Shown here: positions 1-6,523 of the stretch, piece after piece
Numbering within the stretch: position 1 is the stretch's first letter
Layout: the number at the start of each line of letters is the position of its first letter
Assembly (NCBI GenBank): GCA_050290865.1
Contig: JBNKIW010000039.1
Coordinates: 1-23,472 of the forward strand
From: JARRLC01 sp050290865
Lineage (GTDB): Bacteria; Pseudomonadota; Alphaproteobacteria; Rhizobiales; Rhodomicrobiaceae
DNA length: 23,472 nucleotides
Direction: 5' to 3'
Notes under the pieces: model-generated
Told to the model about the DNA's origin: nothing
The model's input: only the letters and a program-made list of their open reading frames with translations
The model's database searches: none
Program-made: the position numbers and the translations under genes

Positions 1-8
1 TCCGGCGC

Positions 9-176
9 ATGCTGCGTGTATGGTGCGCGGACTGCGGCCATGAAGCGGAGCACTCGGCCGTGTTCTTCGCCACGTTCGGCAATGCGCCTTACGATACGAC
101 ACTGTGGGAACTGGCTCAGAGGCTCAGATGCGGGAAGTGCGGCTCGCGTTGTGTCGGGATTGAGCCGAAGTGCTGA
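9..176 (+). CDS. small zinc-ribbon protein, 55 aa
   Basis: The frame opens with ATG at 9 and ends with TGA at 174-176. It encodes 55 residues with two CxxC pairs (Cys6/Cys9 and Cys41/Cys44) separated by about 31 residues, the layout of a small zinc ribbon. Its role is unknown; binding of nucleic acid or protein partners is only a family-level guess. Two in-frame codons (CGG, CGC) precede the ATG up to the window edge, so the true start could lie outside the window and no ribosome site can be judged. A diverged, disrupted copy of the same gene lies at 20968-21294 on the minus strand. That copy shares the FATFGNAPYDTT core, which supports this frame being real and not a chance ORF. Confidence 0.6.
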   Translation: MLRVWCADCGHEAEHSAVFFATFGNAPYDTTLWELAQRLRCGKCGSRCVGIEPKC

Positions 177-495
177 GATCCCGTTCGCGCTGTTCCGCCT
201 CCCTCTAATACCGCTTCCCGCCGGCCCTCCTGGCTTCAAGCTGATGATCCTCACGAACCATGTTGTAACGGTTCTTTTCGATGACCGCGCCGGGGACGTC
301 GAGCCGCATGGCGGCGCGCTGCTGGCCTGGGTGGTAGCCGAGCGCGTGACGATCATCGGAATCGGCCATCCGCCGAAAGGCAGGCGTGATGCGTTCGCGA
401 GCAGCCAGGCTTACGTCGAGGTAGCGCGGGCGGCGTGGTCGATGGCATCGCGACAAGCCGTGTGTATGGGTATGGTGCATAGAGTTATTGTGAAG
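177..495. other. unassigned stretch, two antisense ORFs in register
   Basis: I cannot assign a gene here. A plus-strand frame from ATG 244 and a minus-strand frame from ATG 480 to a stop at 205 lie exactly antisense in codon register. Both have plausible GC-rich codon use. Neither start has a convincing ribosome-binding site and neither product resembles a family I know. The minus-strand product (91 residues, basic, His-rich at its start) would match the direction of the neighbouring gene at 526-672 but is separated from it by a hairpin. Confidence 0.25.
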
Positions 496-522
496 CAGGG
501 CGGGCAGAAACCACCCGCCCTG
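496..522 (-). terminator. hairpin after the small membrane-protein gene
   Basis: The arms CAGGGCGGG (496-504) and CCCGCCCTG (514-522) are perfectly complementary over 9 bp around a 9-nt loop. The hairpin lies 3 bp beyond the stop of the minus-strand gene at 526-672. No T-run follows on the minus strand, so it may be a transcript-end or RNA-stability hairpin and not a full intrinsic terminator. Confidence 0.55.
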
Positions 523-525
523 TCC

Positions 526-672
526 TCACCGGGGAGTATTCAGCTTGTCCCAGATGCGATCGATCTTGTTAGCCAGCCGCCGCAGTTCCCGCCGCAACCG
601 CCAGCTTCCATAAATCGTCAGAATTGCAGACAGAATTGCCAGCTCCGGTGAGGTCCAAAAGACCTCCGGCAT
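526..672 (-). CDS. small phage-type membrane protein, 48 aa
   Basis: The start is ATG at 672-670 with GGAG 8 nt upstream; the frame ends at 526. The 48-residue product begins MPEVFWTSPE. It has one hydrophobic segment at about residues 11-23 (LAILSAILTIYGS), then a strongly basic amphipathic tail rich in Arg and Lys. That is the form of small single-span phage or prophage membrane proteins. Nothing in the sequence proves a holin role. The frame stays open upstream to 861, but the extra residues are Cys/Arg-rich and the internal ATG has the only good ribosome site. A stable hairpin lies just past the stop. The surrounding phage-type remnants favour a prophage origin. Confidence 0.55.
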   Translation of the reverse strand: MPEVFWTSPELAILSAILTIYGSWRLRRELRRLANKIDRIWDKLNTPR

Positions 673-723
673 GCTTGTTACTCCATTCGTTTGATGGAAG
701 CTGCGCGGAGAGGCTGACGCATT

Positions 724-756
724 TTCCTGAAGCTCATCCACGGCCGCGCCACGCAA
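724..756. repeat. short direct repeat, copy 1
   Basis: This stretch begins with 16 bases (TTCCTGAAGCTCATCC) that recur exactly at 1097-1112. The similarity continues with scattered differences through about 33 bp. On the minus strand both copies contain ATGAGCTTCAGGAA preceded by a GTGGC-rich run. The repeat could be a remnant of a duplicated small gene, because the minus strand reads DELQE in one frame of both copies. Confidence 0.5.
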
Positions 757-829
757 CTTCCGGCTGCGTGATGTGCCGCTCGCGCCACACGAGCAGCATG
801 TGGAAACTATATCGTAACCGCGTTTCTTG

Positions 830-1110
830 AGAAAGCAAAATAATGTATAGAAAATACACAAAGCTGTAAGTGGAATTACTGAATAGAAAGCACAGAAATG
901 ACACAGTAAGTAAATTTACGACGTATCATTGCTTGCGTTAGTGGGTGTATGCTTACACCTTAAGCTAAATGGATAGCTGAGCATTAGTAATGGTATATAT
1001 AGGTGGACACCGTATATATACTAAGAGCTGATGCGTGAGCCATGCGAATGCATCAGCGCAATTGGGATTGAATTTAGTATCTCTTTTTTTATTTTATTCC
1101 TGAAGCTCAT
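830..1110. other. AT-rich island with three palindromes
   Basis: About 280 bp are much richer in A and T than the rest of the window and contain no credible gene. Palindromic sequences cluster here: GTAAATTTAC at 910-919, GGTGTA-N4-TACACC at 944-959, and a long near-perfect one at 993-1021. The last has GTATATATA-GGTG arms around a 2-nt loop, with one bulged base. Such a cluster could be a phage operator or control region, or an origin-like site; the sequence does not decide between them. Confidence 0.45.
993..1021. promoter_or_regulatory. long AT-rich palindrome, possible operator
   Basis: The left arm GTATATATAGGTG (993-1005) is complementary to CACCGTATATATAC (1008-1021) with a single bulged G at 1012 and a 2-nt centre. 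It is too AT-rich for a typical terminator and has no T-run pattern tied to a gene. A dimeric-repressor operator or a cruciform-forming site are the likely readings. Confidence 0.4.
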
Positions 1111-1130
1111 CCGCGGCCACACGCCACGTG
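1097..1130. repeat. short direct repeat, copy 2
   Basis: This is the second copy of the repeat at 724-756, in the same orientation, about 373 bp away. The first 16 bases are identical and the next 18 are similar (CGGCC, ACGCCACG-like). It lies at the right edge of the AT-rich island, so the two copies bracket that island. Confidence 0.5.
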
Positions 1131-1149
1131 ACCGAGATGAGAATTCGAA

Positions 1150-1179
1150 CAAGGGGCCAGAAACGGCCCCTTGTTTTTT
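1150..1179 (+). terminator. Rho-independent terminator
   Basis: A perfect 9-bp stem, CAAGGGGCC (1150-1158) with GGCCCCTTG (1165-1173), has a 6-nt loop and is followed at once by six Ts (1174-1179). This is a textbook intrinsic terminator for plus-strand transcription. No intact plus-strand gene precedes it, so it probably marks the end of a lost or decayed phage gene upstream. It also insulates the DUF2793 remnant at 1216. Confidence 0.85.
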
Positions 1180-1215
1180 GTGCCCGCGGATGTTGCTCGC
1201 CCTTGAGGACATCAA

Positions 1216-1433
1216 ATGACCGACACAACAAACCTTGCGCTGCCCTAACTTGAGGCCGCGCAATCGCAGAAGCATGCATGCACGACGAAGCGCTGACCGC
1301 GCATGACGTCATCGTCGTGCTCTCGGTGCTCGGCCGCGACCTATCAGGACGCGGGGCGACGCTGCCCCCCCTTGGCAAGATGGTCCCTTTTGAGTCCATG
1401 ACGCCTGATGGTGTGTCCCCACCGCTCCTCTGA
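1216..1433 (+). pseudogene. decayed DUF2793 phage tail-associated gene (5' part)
   Basis: A start at ATG 1216 has a GAGG ribosome site about 8 nt upstream and opens MTDTTNLALP, then hits TAA at 1246-1248 and continues LEAAQSQKH in the same frame. A frameshift near 1275-1285 then gives HDEALTAHDVIVVLSVLGRD in another frame. Joined together this matches the N-terminus I know from DUF2793 proteins of phages and gene-transfer-agent-like elements (LPYLEAAQAQKHVTHNEALR-like). The TAA sits where the family has Tyr. The second frame ends at TGA 1431-1433, far short of a full gene, so the copy is also truncated. The family assignment is from memory of its N-terminal signature; the stop and the frame change are direct observations. 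Confidence 0.7.
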
Positions 1434-1647
1434 CGATCCCATCAGTTCAGCGGAATCCCGTTGGATGGGGAGCGCGACTCGGTCATTATGTGGCCATGGC
1501 TCATTGGTATACTGATAAAGTTTCGCGCGGTGTGGTATCAGCCTTGGTATGGGTGGCAGTCAGTAATGGGCAGCGTGTTGACCTGTGGATCGCGCGGCAC
1601 CCGTCGATGTCTGCCTCTCACGGCCAGGTAGTCACTATTGGCCGCGA
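1434..1647. other. unassigned stretch between phage remnants
   Basis: No gene can be supported. A 47-residue plus-strand frame (ATG 1488 to TAG 1629-1631) is Trp-rich and hydrophobic at its start (MWPWLIGILIK), and an overlapping frame from ATG 1490 runs to 1792. Neither has a clear ribosome site or a recognisable family. The stretch probably consists of rearranged prophage debris. Confidence 0.3.
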
Positions 1648-1911
1648 TCACTCACGAAAACATAGGCTCGGTTCAGTGGAGACGGACACCGGCATGGCTG
1701 ACCTATCCACCACGTCACACTCGGTCCAATCGGCTTTTTCTGCTGAGGCTCGTATGGAATGCGAACTGACCGTCACCACCCGGTCTATGTAGGTGATGGC
1801 GTGTAGCGCCGCCGCGGCGCTCCGTTTCGTCTTCTCCGTGGCCATCCAGTGCGACTGCAAAATGTAGTCGCCGACGAGCTGAGCGGCGATTTGATCGGCG
1901 GAAGACATCAT
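1648..1911 (-). pseudogene. truncated DUF3307 family phage protein
   Basis: The frame starts ATGATG at 1911. Its first 41 residues, MMSSADQIAAQLVGDYILQS through HWMATEKTKRSAAAALHAITY, match the N-terminal signature I know of DUF3307 proteins (LLGDYxLQSxWMAxEKTK). These are small membrane proteins common in prophages. After Tyr41 (about 1789) the family pattern of hydrophobic segments is lost and unrelated residues run to the stop at 1648. The expected remaining membrane segments are absent, so the gene looks truncated by deletion or rearrangement near 1788. The start overlaps the stop of the upstream gene in an ATGA arrangement, so translational coupling is likely. Whether a residual peptide is made is unknown. 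Confidence 0.65.
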
Positions 1912-2600
1912 GACGCGGCCTCACGCTTCCAGGTGTAATCTTCCCATCCACCATACCTGACGCGGTCGCGTAGGCACGATCCGACAAGAACGCCGATGCC
2001 TTCGGGAATGCTCTTACATTCGCCGGTTGTCAGGCCGAAGGTTGCGTCATCGCCGCAATCCCAGGAGTTTTCTCCCTTGCCCGCGTGGGGAATGCCGCTG
2101 GGGATTTCGAAGGACACTCGCTTCAAGCGCTTCGTGAACCAGCGCGGGCGTGACCAGATGAATTCTTCCAGCTTTGCGTTCGCCTGGTAGGTGCCCTCCG
2201 GCATGGGGACGAGCACGTCGCGCTCCTCGATGGTGCGCCGCTCGTACCGCTGTCTGCCCAGCAGGAAATCGACGACGTTGAAATTACCCTGGCGCCACCT
2301 GGGCGTCTTCGAGGACCATTCGTAGGGGGGCGTCCACAGATGCCACCAGATCGCGCCGCTGTGTGCGGAGATTTCCACCTCTCTATCGTGAGAGAGGCGC
2401 AAGCGCGGGATATCAATGGAGGCATAGAGCGCGAGCGGCGGAAGGCGCAATGAAACGCCCCAGCCGTGCTCATCGTCGAACTTGATCGAAGCTCCGCAAA
2501 GCCATGTGCGCCAGCACACATCAATGCGTGCCGTCGAATTCCGCCCCCAATGGAGCCATGCGCGGTAAGAGCCGCGTTCTTTGTTAGCATGCCAGTGCAT
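1908..2600 (-). CDS. phage-type conserved hypothetical protein, 230 aa
   Basis: The start is taken at ATG 2600-2598 because AGGAGAA lies 7 nt upstream; the frame is open further to 2702 but has no comparable site there. The product begins MHWHANKERGSYRAWLHWGR, is rich in Trp and aromatic residues, and has no signal peptide or membrane span. Its C-terminal third carries VPMPEGTYQA and then GKGENSWDCGDDATFGLT, followed by a basic helix (CLRDRVRYGGWEDY). That combination resembles a phage protein family of unknown function that I recall from actino- and proteobacterial prophages. The stop overlaps the DUF3307 start (ATGA). It appears intact, although its coupled partner is broken. Function unknown. 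Confidence 0.7.
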   Translation of the reverse strand: MHWHANKERGSYRAWLHWGRNSTARIDVCWRTWLCGASIKFDDEHGWGVSLRLPPLALYASIDIPRLRLSHDREVEISAHSGAIWWHLWTPPYEWSSKTPRWRQGNFNVVDFLLGRQRYERRTIEERDVLVPMPEGTYQANAKLEEFIWSRPRWFTKRLKRVSFEIPSGIPHAGKGENSWDCGDDATFGLTTGECKSIPEGIGVLVGSCLRDRVRYGGWEDYTWKREAAS

Positions 2601-2819
2601 CCCTACTTCTCCTGTCGTTTGGGTGTGGTTGATTGTTCGCCGCAACCGGGGTTGCGTACACGCTGGCTCGGGAACCAGAGTGGTGGTGTTTCCATCCCCC
2701 ACCTGTCCCCCAATCAGTATGGCGTGTTCTTGCGACGTTCACGCGCAAGAAGGCGCAAACGTTCCCTGATGTTCCAGGGAAGTTTTCGCTTAAAGCCGTT
2801 GCATTTGTTGGGATTTTGC
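2601..2819. other. spacer between tRNA 3' end and phage remnant
   Basis: No gene is supported in these 219 bp. They contain a 7-bp hairpin (TTCCCTG 2762-2768 with CAGGGAA 2775-2781, 6-nt loop) downstream of the tRNA on its strand, possibly acting as its terminator. The stretch directly follows the tRNA 3' end, where an attachment-site core would be expected if a phage integrated here. I see no second copy of the tRNA 3' end in the window. Confidence 0.4.
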
Positions 2820-2894
2820 TGGTGCCGCAGGGGAGAGTTGAACTCCCGACCCCACCCTTACCAAGGGTGTGCTCTACCACTGAGCTACTGCGGC
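2820..2894 (-). tRNA. tRNA-Thr (anticodon GGU)
   Basis: Read on the minus strand the gene folds as a full cloverleaf. The acceptor stem GCCGCAG pairs with CTGCGGC, the D arm is GCTC/GAGC, and the anticodon stem CACCC/GGGTG surrounds the loop TTGGTAA. The T arm GGGAG/CTCCC surrounds TTCAACT. The anticodon is GGT in DNA, so it reads threonine ACC/ACU codons. The discriminator is A and CCA is encoded (2820-2822). The 3' end points into the prophage-like segment, which fits use of this gene as an integration site. Confidence 0.95.
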
Positions 2895-3166
2895 CCGATT
2901 AACCGTCGGTGCCCGATGGCATAGCACCAAAATAGCGCGATTTGAACCCGGAAATGGACGCCGCGGAGAATCCACCCGCGGCTCGCGGCCAAATTGTGGC
3001 AATCCGGTCCCGGGGCGGGGGCCGCTGGCTCTGCCGCATCCGTGCTTGAGGACGACGGGATGCCGGTGGAAAAACGGCCCAGCCCGCCATTGCTTCCTGG
3101 CCGGGAAGCGTTTAAGAGCCGTTGTCGAGGTACTTTGCCGTCTTCCAGTCACGAAAGCTGCCGCCC
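2895..3166. other. intergenic region between tRNA-Thr and proS
   Basis: About 270 bp with no supported gene. It must hold the promoters of both divergent units, tRNA-Thr leftward and the proS operon rightward. I could not identify convincing -35/-10 pairs by eye. A short T-arm-like string near 2938-2952 is not part of a tRNA. Confidence 0.4.
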
Positions 3167-4522
3167 ATGCGTATGAGCCGCTATTTCCTGCCTATCCTCC
3201 GGGATGATCCCAAGGAAGCCGAAATCGTTTCGCACCGCCTGATGCTCAGGGCAGGCATGATCCGGCAGGCGAGCGCGGGGATCTATTCTTGGCTTCCGCT
3301 CGGCTACCGCGTGCTAAAAAAAATAAAGCAGATCGTCCGCGAGGAGCAGAACCGGGCGGGGGCCATCGAAGCGCTCATGCCCACCATCCAGAGCGCGGAC
3401 ATCTGGCGCGAAAGCGGGCGCTACGGCGATTACGGCGCGGAAATGCTGCGTATCAAGGACCGCCATGAGCGCGATATGCTCTACGGCCCGACGAACGAGG
3501 AGCAGATCACGCAGATCTTCCGCGACAGCGTGAAATCCTACCGCGACCTGCCGCGCAATCTTTACCATATCCAATGGAAGTTCCGCGACGAGATCCGCCC
3601 GCGCTTCGGCGTCATGCGCGGCCGCGAGTTCCTGATGAAGGATGCCTATTCCTTCGACCTCACGCCCGAGGACGCGCGGCACTCCTACCACAAGATGTTC
3701 CTCGCCTATTTGCGCACCTTCGCGCGCATGGGGCTGAAGGCTATTCCGATGAAGGCCGATACCGGCCCGATCGGCGGCGATCTGAGCCACGAATTCATCA
3801 TCCTGGCCGATACCGGCGAGAGCGAGGTTTTCTGCCATCGCGATCTGATCCAGATGAAGGTGCCGGGCGAGGATATCGACTATGACGGCGATCTCGCTCC
3901 ACTCATCGAGGAATGGACCAGCAAATACGCCGCCACCAGCGAAATGCACGATGCGGCGCGCTTCGAGCGCGAGGTGCCGGAGAAGGCCCGGATTTCGGCG
4001 CGCGGCATCGAGGTCGGCCACATTTTCTATTTTGGCACGAAATATTCCGAACCGATGGGCTGTCAGGTGCAGGGGCCGGACGGCAAATGGCTGACCCTCG
4101 AGGGTGGGTCCTACGGCATCGGTGTATCACGTCTCGTGGCCGCGATCATCGAAGCCAGCCACGATTCGGCCGGGATCGTCTGGCCGCTGCCGGTGGCGCC
4201 GTTCCAGGTCGGGCTCCTCAACCTCAAGGTGGGCGATCCGATGACCGACGGCGTCTGCGATACGCTTTATCACCAACTCGGCGCGGCCGGCATCGAGGTG
4301 CTTTACGACGACACGGGCGAGCGCGCGGGCGCCAAGTTCAACACCATGGATCTGATCGGCCTGCCCTGGCAGCTCATCATCGGGCCGAAATCGCTTGAGA
4401 AGGGCGAGGTGGAATTGAAGAACCGGGCGACGGGCGAACGCGAGTCGCGCCAGATCGAGGACGCCATAAAAACGCTCAAAAAAAAGGCGTCATTGGGCCG
4501 GACTCAGGCAAGGAACAAGTGA
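3167..4522 (+). CDS. proS: prolyl-tRNA synthetase, short alphaproteobacterial form
   Basis: This enzyme charges tRNA-Pro with proline using ATP, in the cytosol. The 451-residue product has the class II synthetase core. Motif 1 includes IYSWLPLGYRVLKKI, motif 2 is FRDEIRPRFGVMRGREF (about residues 139-155), and motif 3 is GGSYGIGVSRL (about 313-323). A C-terminal anticodon-binding domain follows (about 340-435). It lacks the roughly 180-residue editing insertion of long bacterial ProS, as is usual in alphaproteobacteria. I chose ATG 3167 (MRMSRYFLPI) because the family begins there; a TTG at 3122 would add 15 residues and repeats the string MSRYF. It is the first gene of the operon with lolC, whose GTG starts 4 bp after the stop. 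Confidence 0.95.
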   Translation: MRMSRYFLPILRDDPKEAEIVSHRLMLRAGMIRQASAGIYSWLPLGYRVLKKIKQIVREEQNRAGAIEALMPTIQSADIWRESGRYGDYGAEMLRIKDRHERDMLYGPTNEEQITQIFRDSVKSYRDLPRNLYHIQWKFRDEIRPRFGVMRGREFLMKDAYSFDLTPEDARHSYHKMFLAYLRTFARMGLKAIPMKADTGPIGGDLSHEFIILADTGESEVFCHRDLIQMKVPGEDIDYDGDLAPLIEEWTSKYAATSEMHDAARFEREVPEKARISARGIEVGHIFYFGTKYSEPMGCQVQGPDGKWLTLEGGSYGIGVSRLVAAIIEASHDSAGIVWPLPVAPFQVGLLNLKVGDPMTDGVCDTLYHQLGAAGIEVLYDDTGERAGAKFNTMDLIGLPWQLIIGPKSLEKGEVELKNRATGERESRQIEDAIKTLKKKASLGRTQARNK

Positions 4523-4526
4523 AATA

Positions 4527-5789
4527 GTGGCCGCTGCTGCGACAACGAGACCTTTTGCGCCATTCGAATGGATGCTCGCGCTCCGTTACCTGCGCACGCG
4601 ACGGAAGAAAAGCATCGTCTCGGTGATTGCCGGTTTCTCGCTGGCGGGCATTGCGGTCGGCGTCGCCGCGCTGATCATCGTCATGGCGGTGATGAACGGC
4701 TTCCGCAAGGAGCTGTTCGACAAGATCCTCGGTCTGAACGGGCATGTGATCGTCCGGCCCGCGGAGGGCGACTTCACCAATTACGCGGCCGTTGCCAAGC
4801 GGCTGAAGGCGGTGCCGGGCGTGGTGAACGCCATCCCCATCATCGAGGGGCAGGTTCTGGCAACCTCCTCGCTCGGTGGCGTGGCCCCGCTTCGCACCCG
4901 CGGCATCCGTGGTGCCGATCTGAGGGCGCTGGAGGGCGTCGCCTCGAAGATCAGATTCGGCACGCTGGACGGCTTCGACGAGCGGGGAGGGCTGGCGCTC
5001 GGCATCCGCCTCGCCTCCGCACTGAATGCCGTGGTCGGTGATCGGATCACCCTGACATCGGTGCGGACCATCCCCACGCCCATCGGCAACGTTCCACGCC
5101 GGAAGACCTACACGGTGCGCGCCGTGTTCGAAACGGGCGCCGCGGAAGACGCGACCGTCGCCTTCATGCCGCTGGCCGAGGCGCAGAAGTTCTTCGACGT
5201 CCCGGGCGCCGCCCAGGTCATGGAGGTGCTGATCAGCAACCCCGATATGGTGGACGCCGTGAAGCCGGGGCTTGAGCAGGCCGTGGGGACCGCCATGAAG
5301 CTGACCGACTGGCGCCAGCGCAACGCGACCTACTACACCGCGCTGACGATCGAGCGGAACGCGATGTTCTTTGTGCTCGGCCTCATCGTGCTCGTGGCGG
5401 CATTCAACATCATCGCCGGCCTGATCATGCTGGTGAAGGACAAGTCGCGCGACGTTGCGATCCTGCGCACGATGGGAGCAACGCGCGGGACGGTCATGCG
5501 TGTGTTCTTCGTCACCGGAGCGGGGATCGGGGTCGTGGGGGCGTCTGCCGGTCTCGTTCTGGGGGTCGTGATCTGCCTGAATCTGGAGAGAATCCGGCTG
5601 GGATTGATGAGCATCTCCAGCGTCTTCGGTCCTCTGGCGCAATTCCTCAAGCAGATGCCCGCGCGAATGGATCCGTGGGAGGTGGCCGCCGTGATGCTCA
5701 TGGCACTGGTGCTGGCGCTTCTGGCGACGATCTATCCGTCCTGGCAGGCGGCGCGTCTCGATCCTGTTGCAGCTTTACGATACGAGTGA
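4527..5789 (+). CDS. lolC: lipoprotein-releasing ABC transporter permease LolC/E, copy 1
   Basis: This is the membrane subunit of the LolCDE complex, which extracts outer-membrane lipoproteins from the inner membrane and passes them to LolA. The 420-residue product has the family layout: the N-terminal MLALRYLR helix, membrane segment 1 at about 31-55, a large periplasmic domain to about 275, then three spans at about 279-303, 324-350 and 386-405. It ends with the typical PSWQAARLDPVAALRYE. The start is GTG 4527, 4 bp after proS, with AAGGAA upstream. Its N-terminal region is nearly identical in DNA to the second permease at 6520, indicating a tandem duplication or gene conversion. Which copy corresponds to LolC and which to LolE cannot be settled by eye; the name follows gene order. 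Confidence 0.9.
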   Translation: MAAAATTRPFAPFEWMLALRYLRTRRKKSIVSVIAGFSLAGIAVGVAALIIVMAVMNGFRKELFDKILGLNGHVIVRPAEGDFTNYAAVAKRLKAVPGVVNAIPIIEGQVLATSSLGGVAPLRTRGIRGADLRALEGVASKIRFGTLDGFDERGGLALGIRLASALNAVVGDRITLTSVRTIPTPIGNVPRRKTYTVRAVFETGAAEDATVAFMPLAEAQKFFDVPGAAQVMEVLISNPDMVDAVKPGLEQAVGTAMKLTDWRQRNATYYTALTIERNAMFFVLGLIVLVAAFNIIAGLIMLVKDKSRDVAILRTMGATRGTVMRVFFVTGAGIGVVGASAGLVLGVVICLNLERIRLGLMSISSVFGPLAQFLKQMPARMDPWEVAAVMLMALVLALLATIYPSWQAARLDPVAALRYE

Positions 5790-5794
5790 GCCCA

Positions 5795-6523
5795 GTGACC
5801 CAACATGTGCCACGTTCGATATTGCGCCTTGTCGATCTCAAGCGCACCTTCCGCCAGGGAGACCGCGAAATTCACGTGCTTGACGGCGCCTGCGCCGAAC
5901 TCCAGGAAGGCGAGGCGGTGGCCCTGGTGGCGCCGTCCGGAGCGGGCAAATCGACGCTTCTCCAGGTTGCCGGGCTTCTCGACCGGCCCGACGGCGGTTC
6001 GATCTTTCTCGGCGAGCGTGACTGCGCCGCGCTGAACGATGCCGAACGCACACGTATCCGCCGGACCGATATCGGTTTCATCTACCAGTTTCACCATCTC
6101 CTGCCCGAATTCACGGCACTGGAAAACGTGGTCATTCCGCAGCGTATCGCGGGGCTGGACCGGCGCGAAGCTGAAAAGCGCGCGGTCGCTCTTCTCGGTA
6201 TTTTCGGGCTGGAGGCGCGCCTCGGCCACCATCCGTCCGAGCTCTCCGGCGGCGAGCAGCAGCGTGTGGCCATCGCGCGGGCGGTCGCCAATGCGCCGCT
6301 TGTCCTCCTCGCCGACGAGCCGACCGGCAATCTCGATCCGGAGACGGCCGAGCTCGTCTTCCAGCAGCTTCTTCTGTTCGTGCGCAAGGCCAAGCTGGCG
6401 GCGCTGATCGCCACCCACAATTACGAACTGGCGCACCGCATGGACCGCGTTCTCCGGCTCGATCATGGTGTCCTGATCGAGGAGCGCACCTCGCCCGCTG
6501 CTGCGCGCGGGGTGGGAACATGA
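5795..6523 (+). CDS. lolD: lipoprotein-releasing system ATPase LolD
   Basis: This is the cytosolic ATPase that powers LolCDE. The 242-residue product has Walker A APSGAGKST (about 46-54), the Q-loop in GFIYQFHHLLPEFTALENV, the signature LSGGEQQRVAIARA, Walker B VLLADEPTGNLD and the H-loop in IATHNYELA. QFHHLLPEFTA is typical of the LolD branch of the MacB-like ATPases. The start is GTG 5795, 5 bp after the lolC stop; the frame is open further upstream inside lolC, but that extension is not family-like. The stop overlaps the next permease start (ATGA at 6520-6523), so translation is probably coupled and the three subunits co-regulated. Confidence 0.93.
   Translation: MTQHVPRSILRLVDLKRTFRQGDREIHVLDGACAELQEGEAVALVAPSGAGKSTLLQVAGLLDRPDGGSIFLGERDCAALNDAERTRIRRTDIGFIYQFHHLLPEFTALENVVIPQRIAGLDRREAEKRAVALLGIFGLEARLGHHPSELSGGEQQRVAIARAVANAPLVLLADEPTGNLDPETAELVFQQLLLFVRKAKLAALIATHNYELAHRMDRVLRLDHGVLIEERTSPAAARGVGT

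Noticed and set aside
16..651. 211-codon plus-strand ORF
   Set aside because: It overlaps the zinc-ribbon gene in another frame, runs through the hairpin at 496-522 and lies antisense to the small membrane-protein gene.
2931..2960. T-arm-like string (minus strand GGGTTCAAATC) next to tRNA-Thr
   Set aside because: No acceptor, D or anticodon arms can be formed around it; probably chance or an old fragment.
3122..3166. TTG start adding 15 residues to ProS
   Set aside because: The added residues are not family-like; homologues begin at the MRxSRYFLP position, ATG 3167.
4476..5642. Long minus-strand ORF opposite lolC
   Set aside because: Antisense shadow of a strongly conserved gene; composition (His/Asp/Arg/Gln-rich) is typical of antisense frames in GC-rich DNA.
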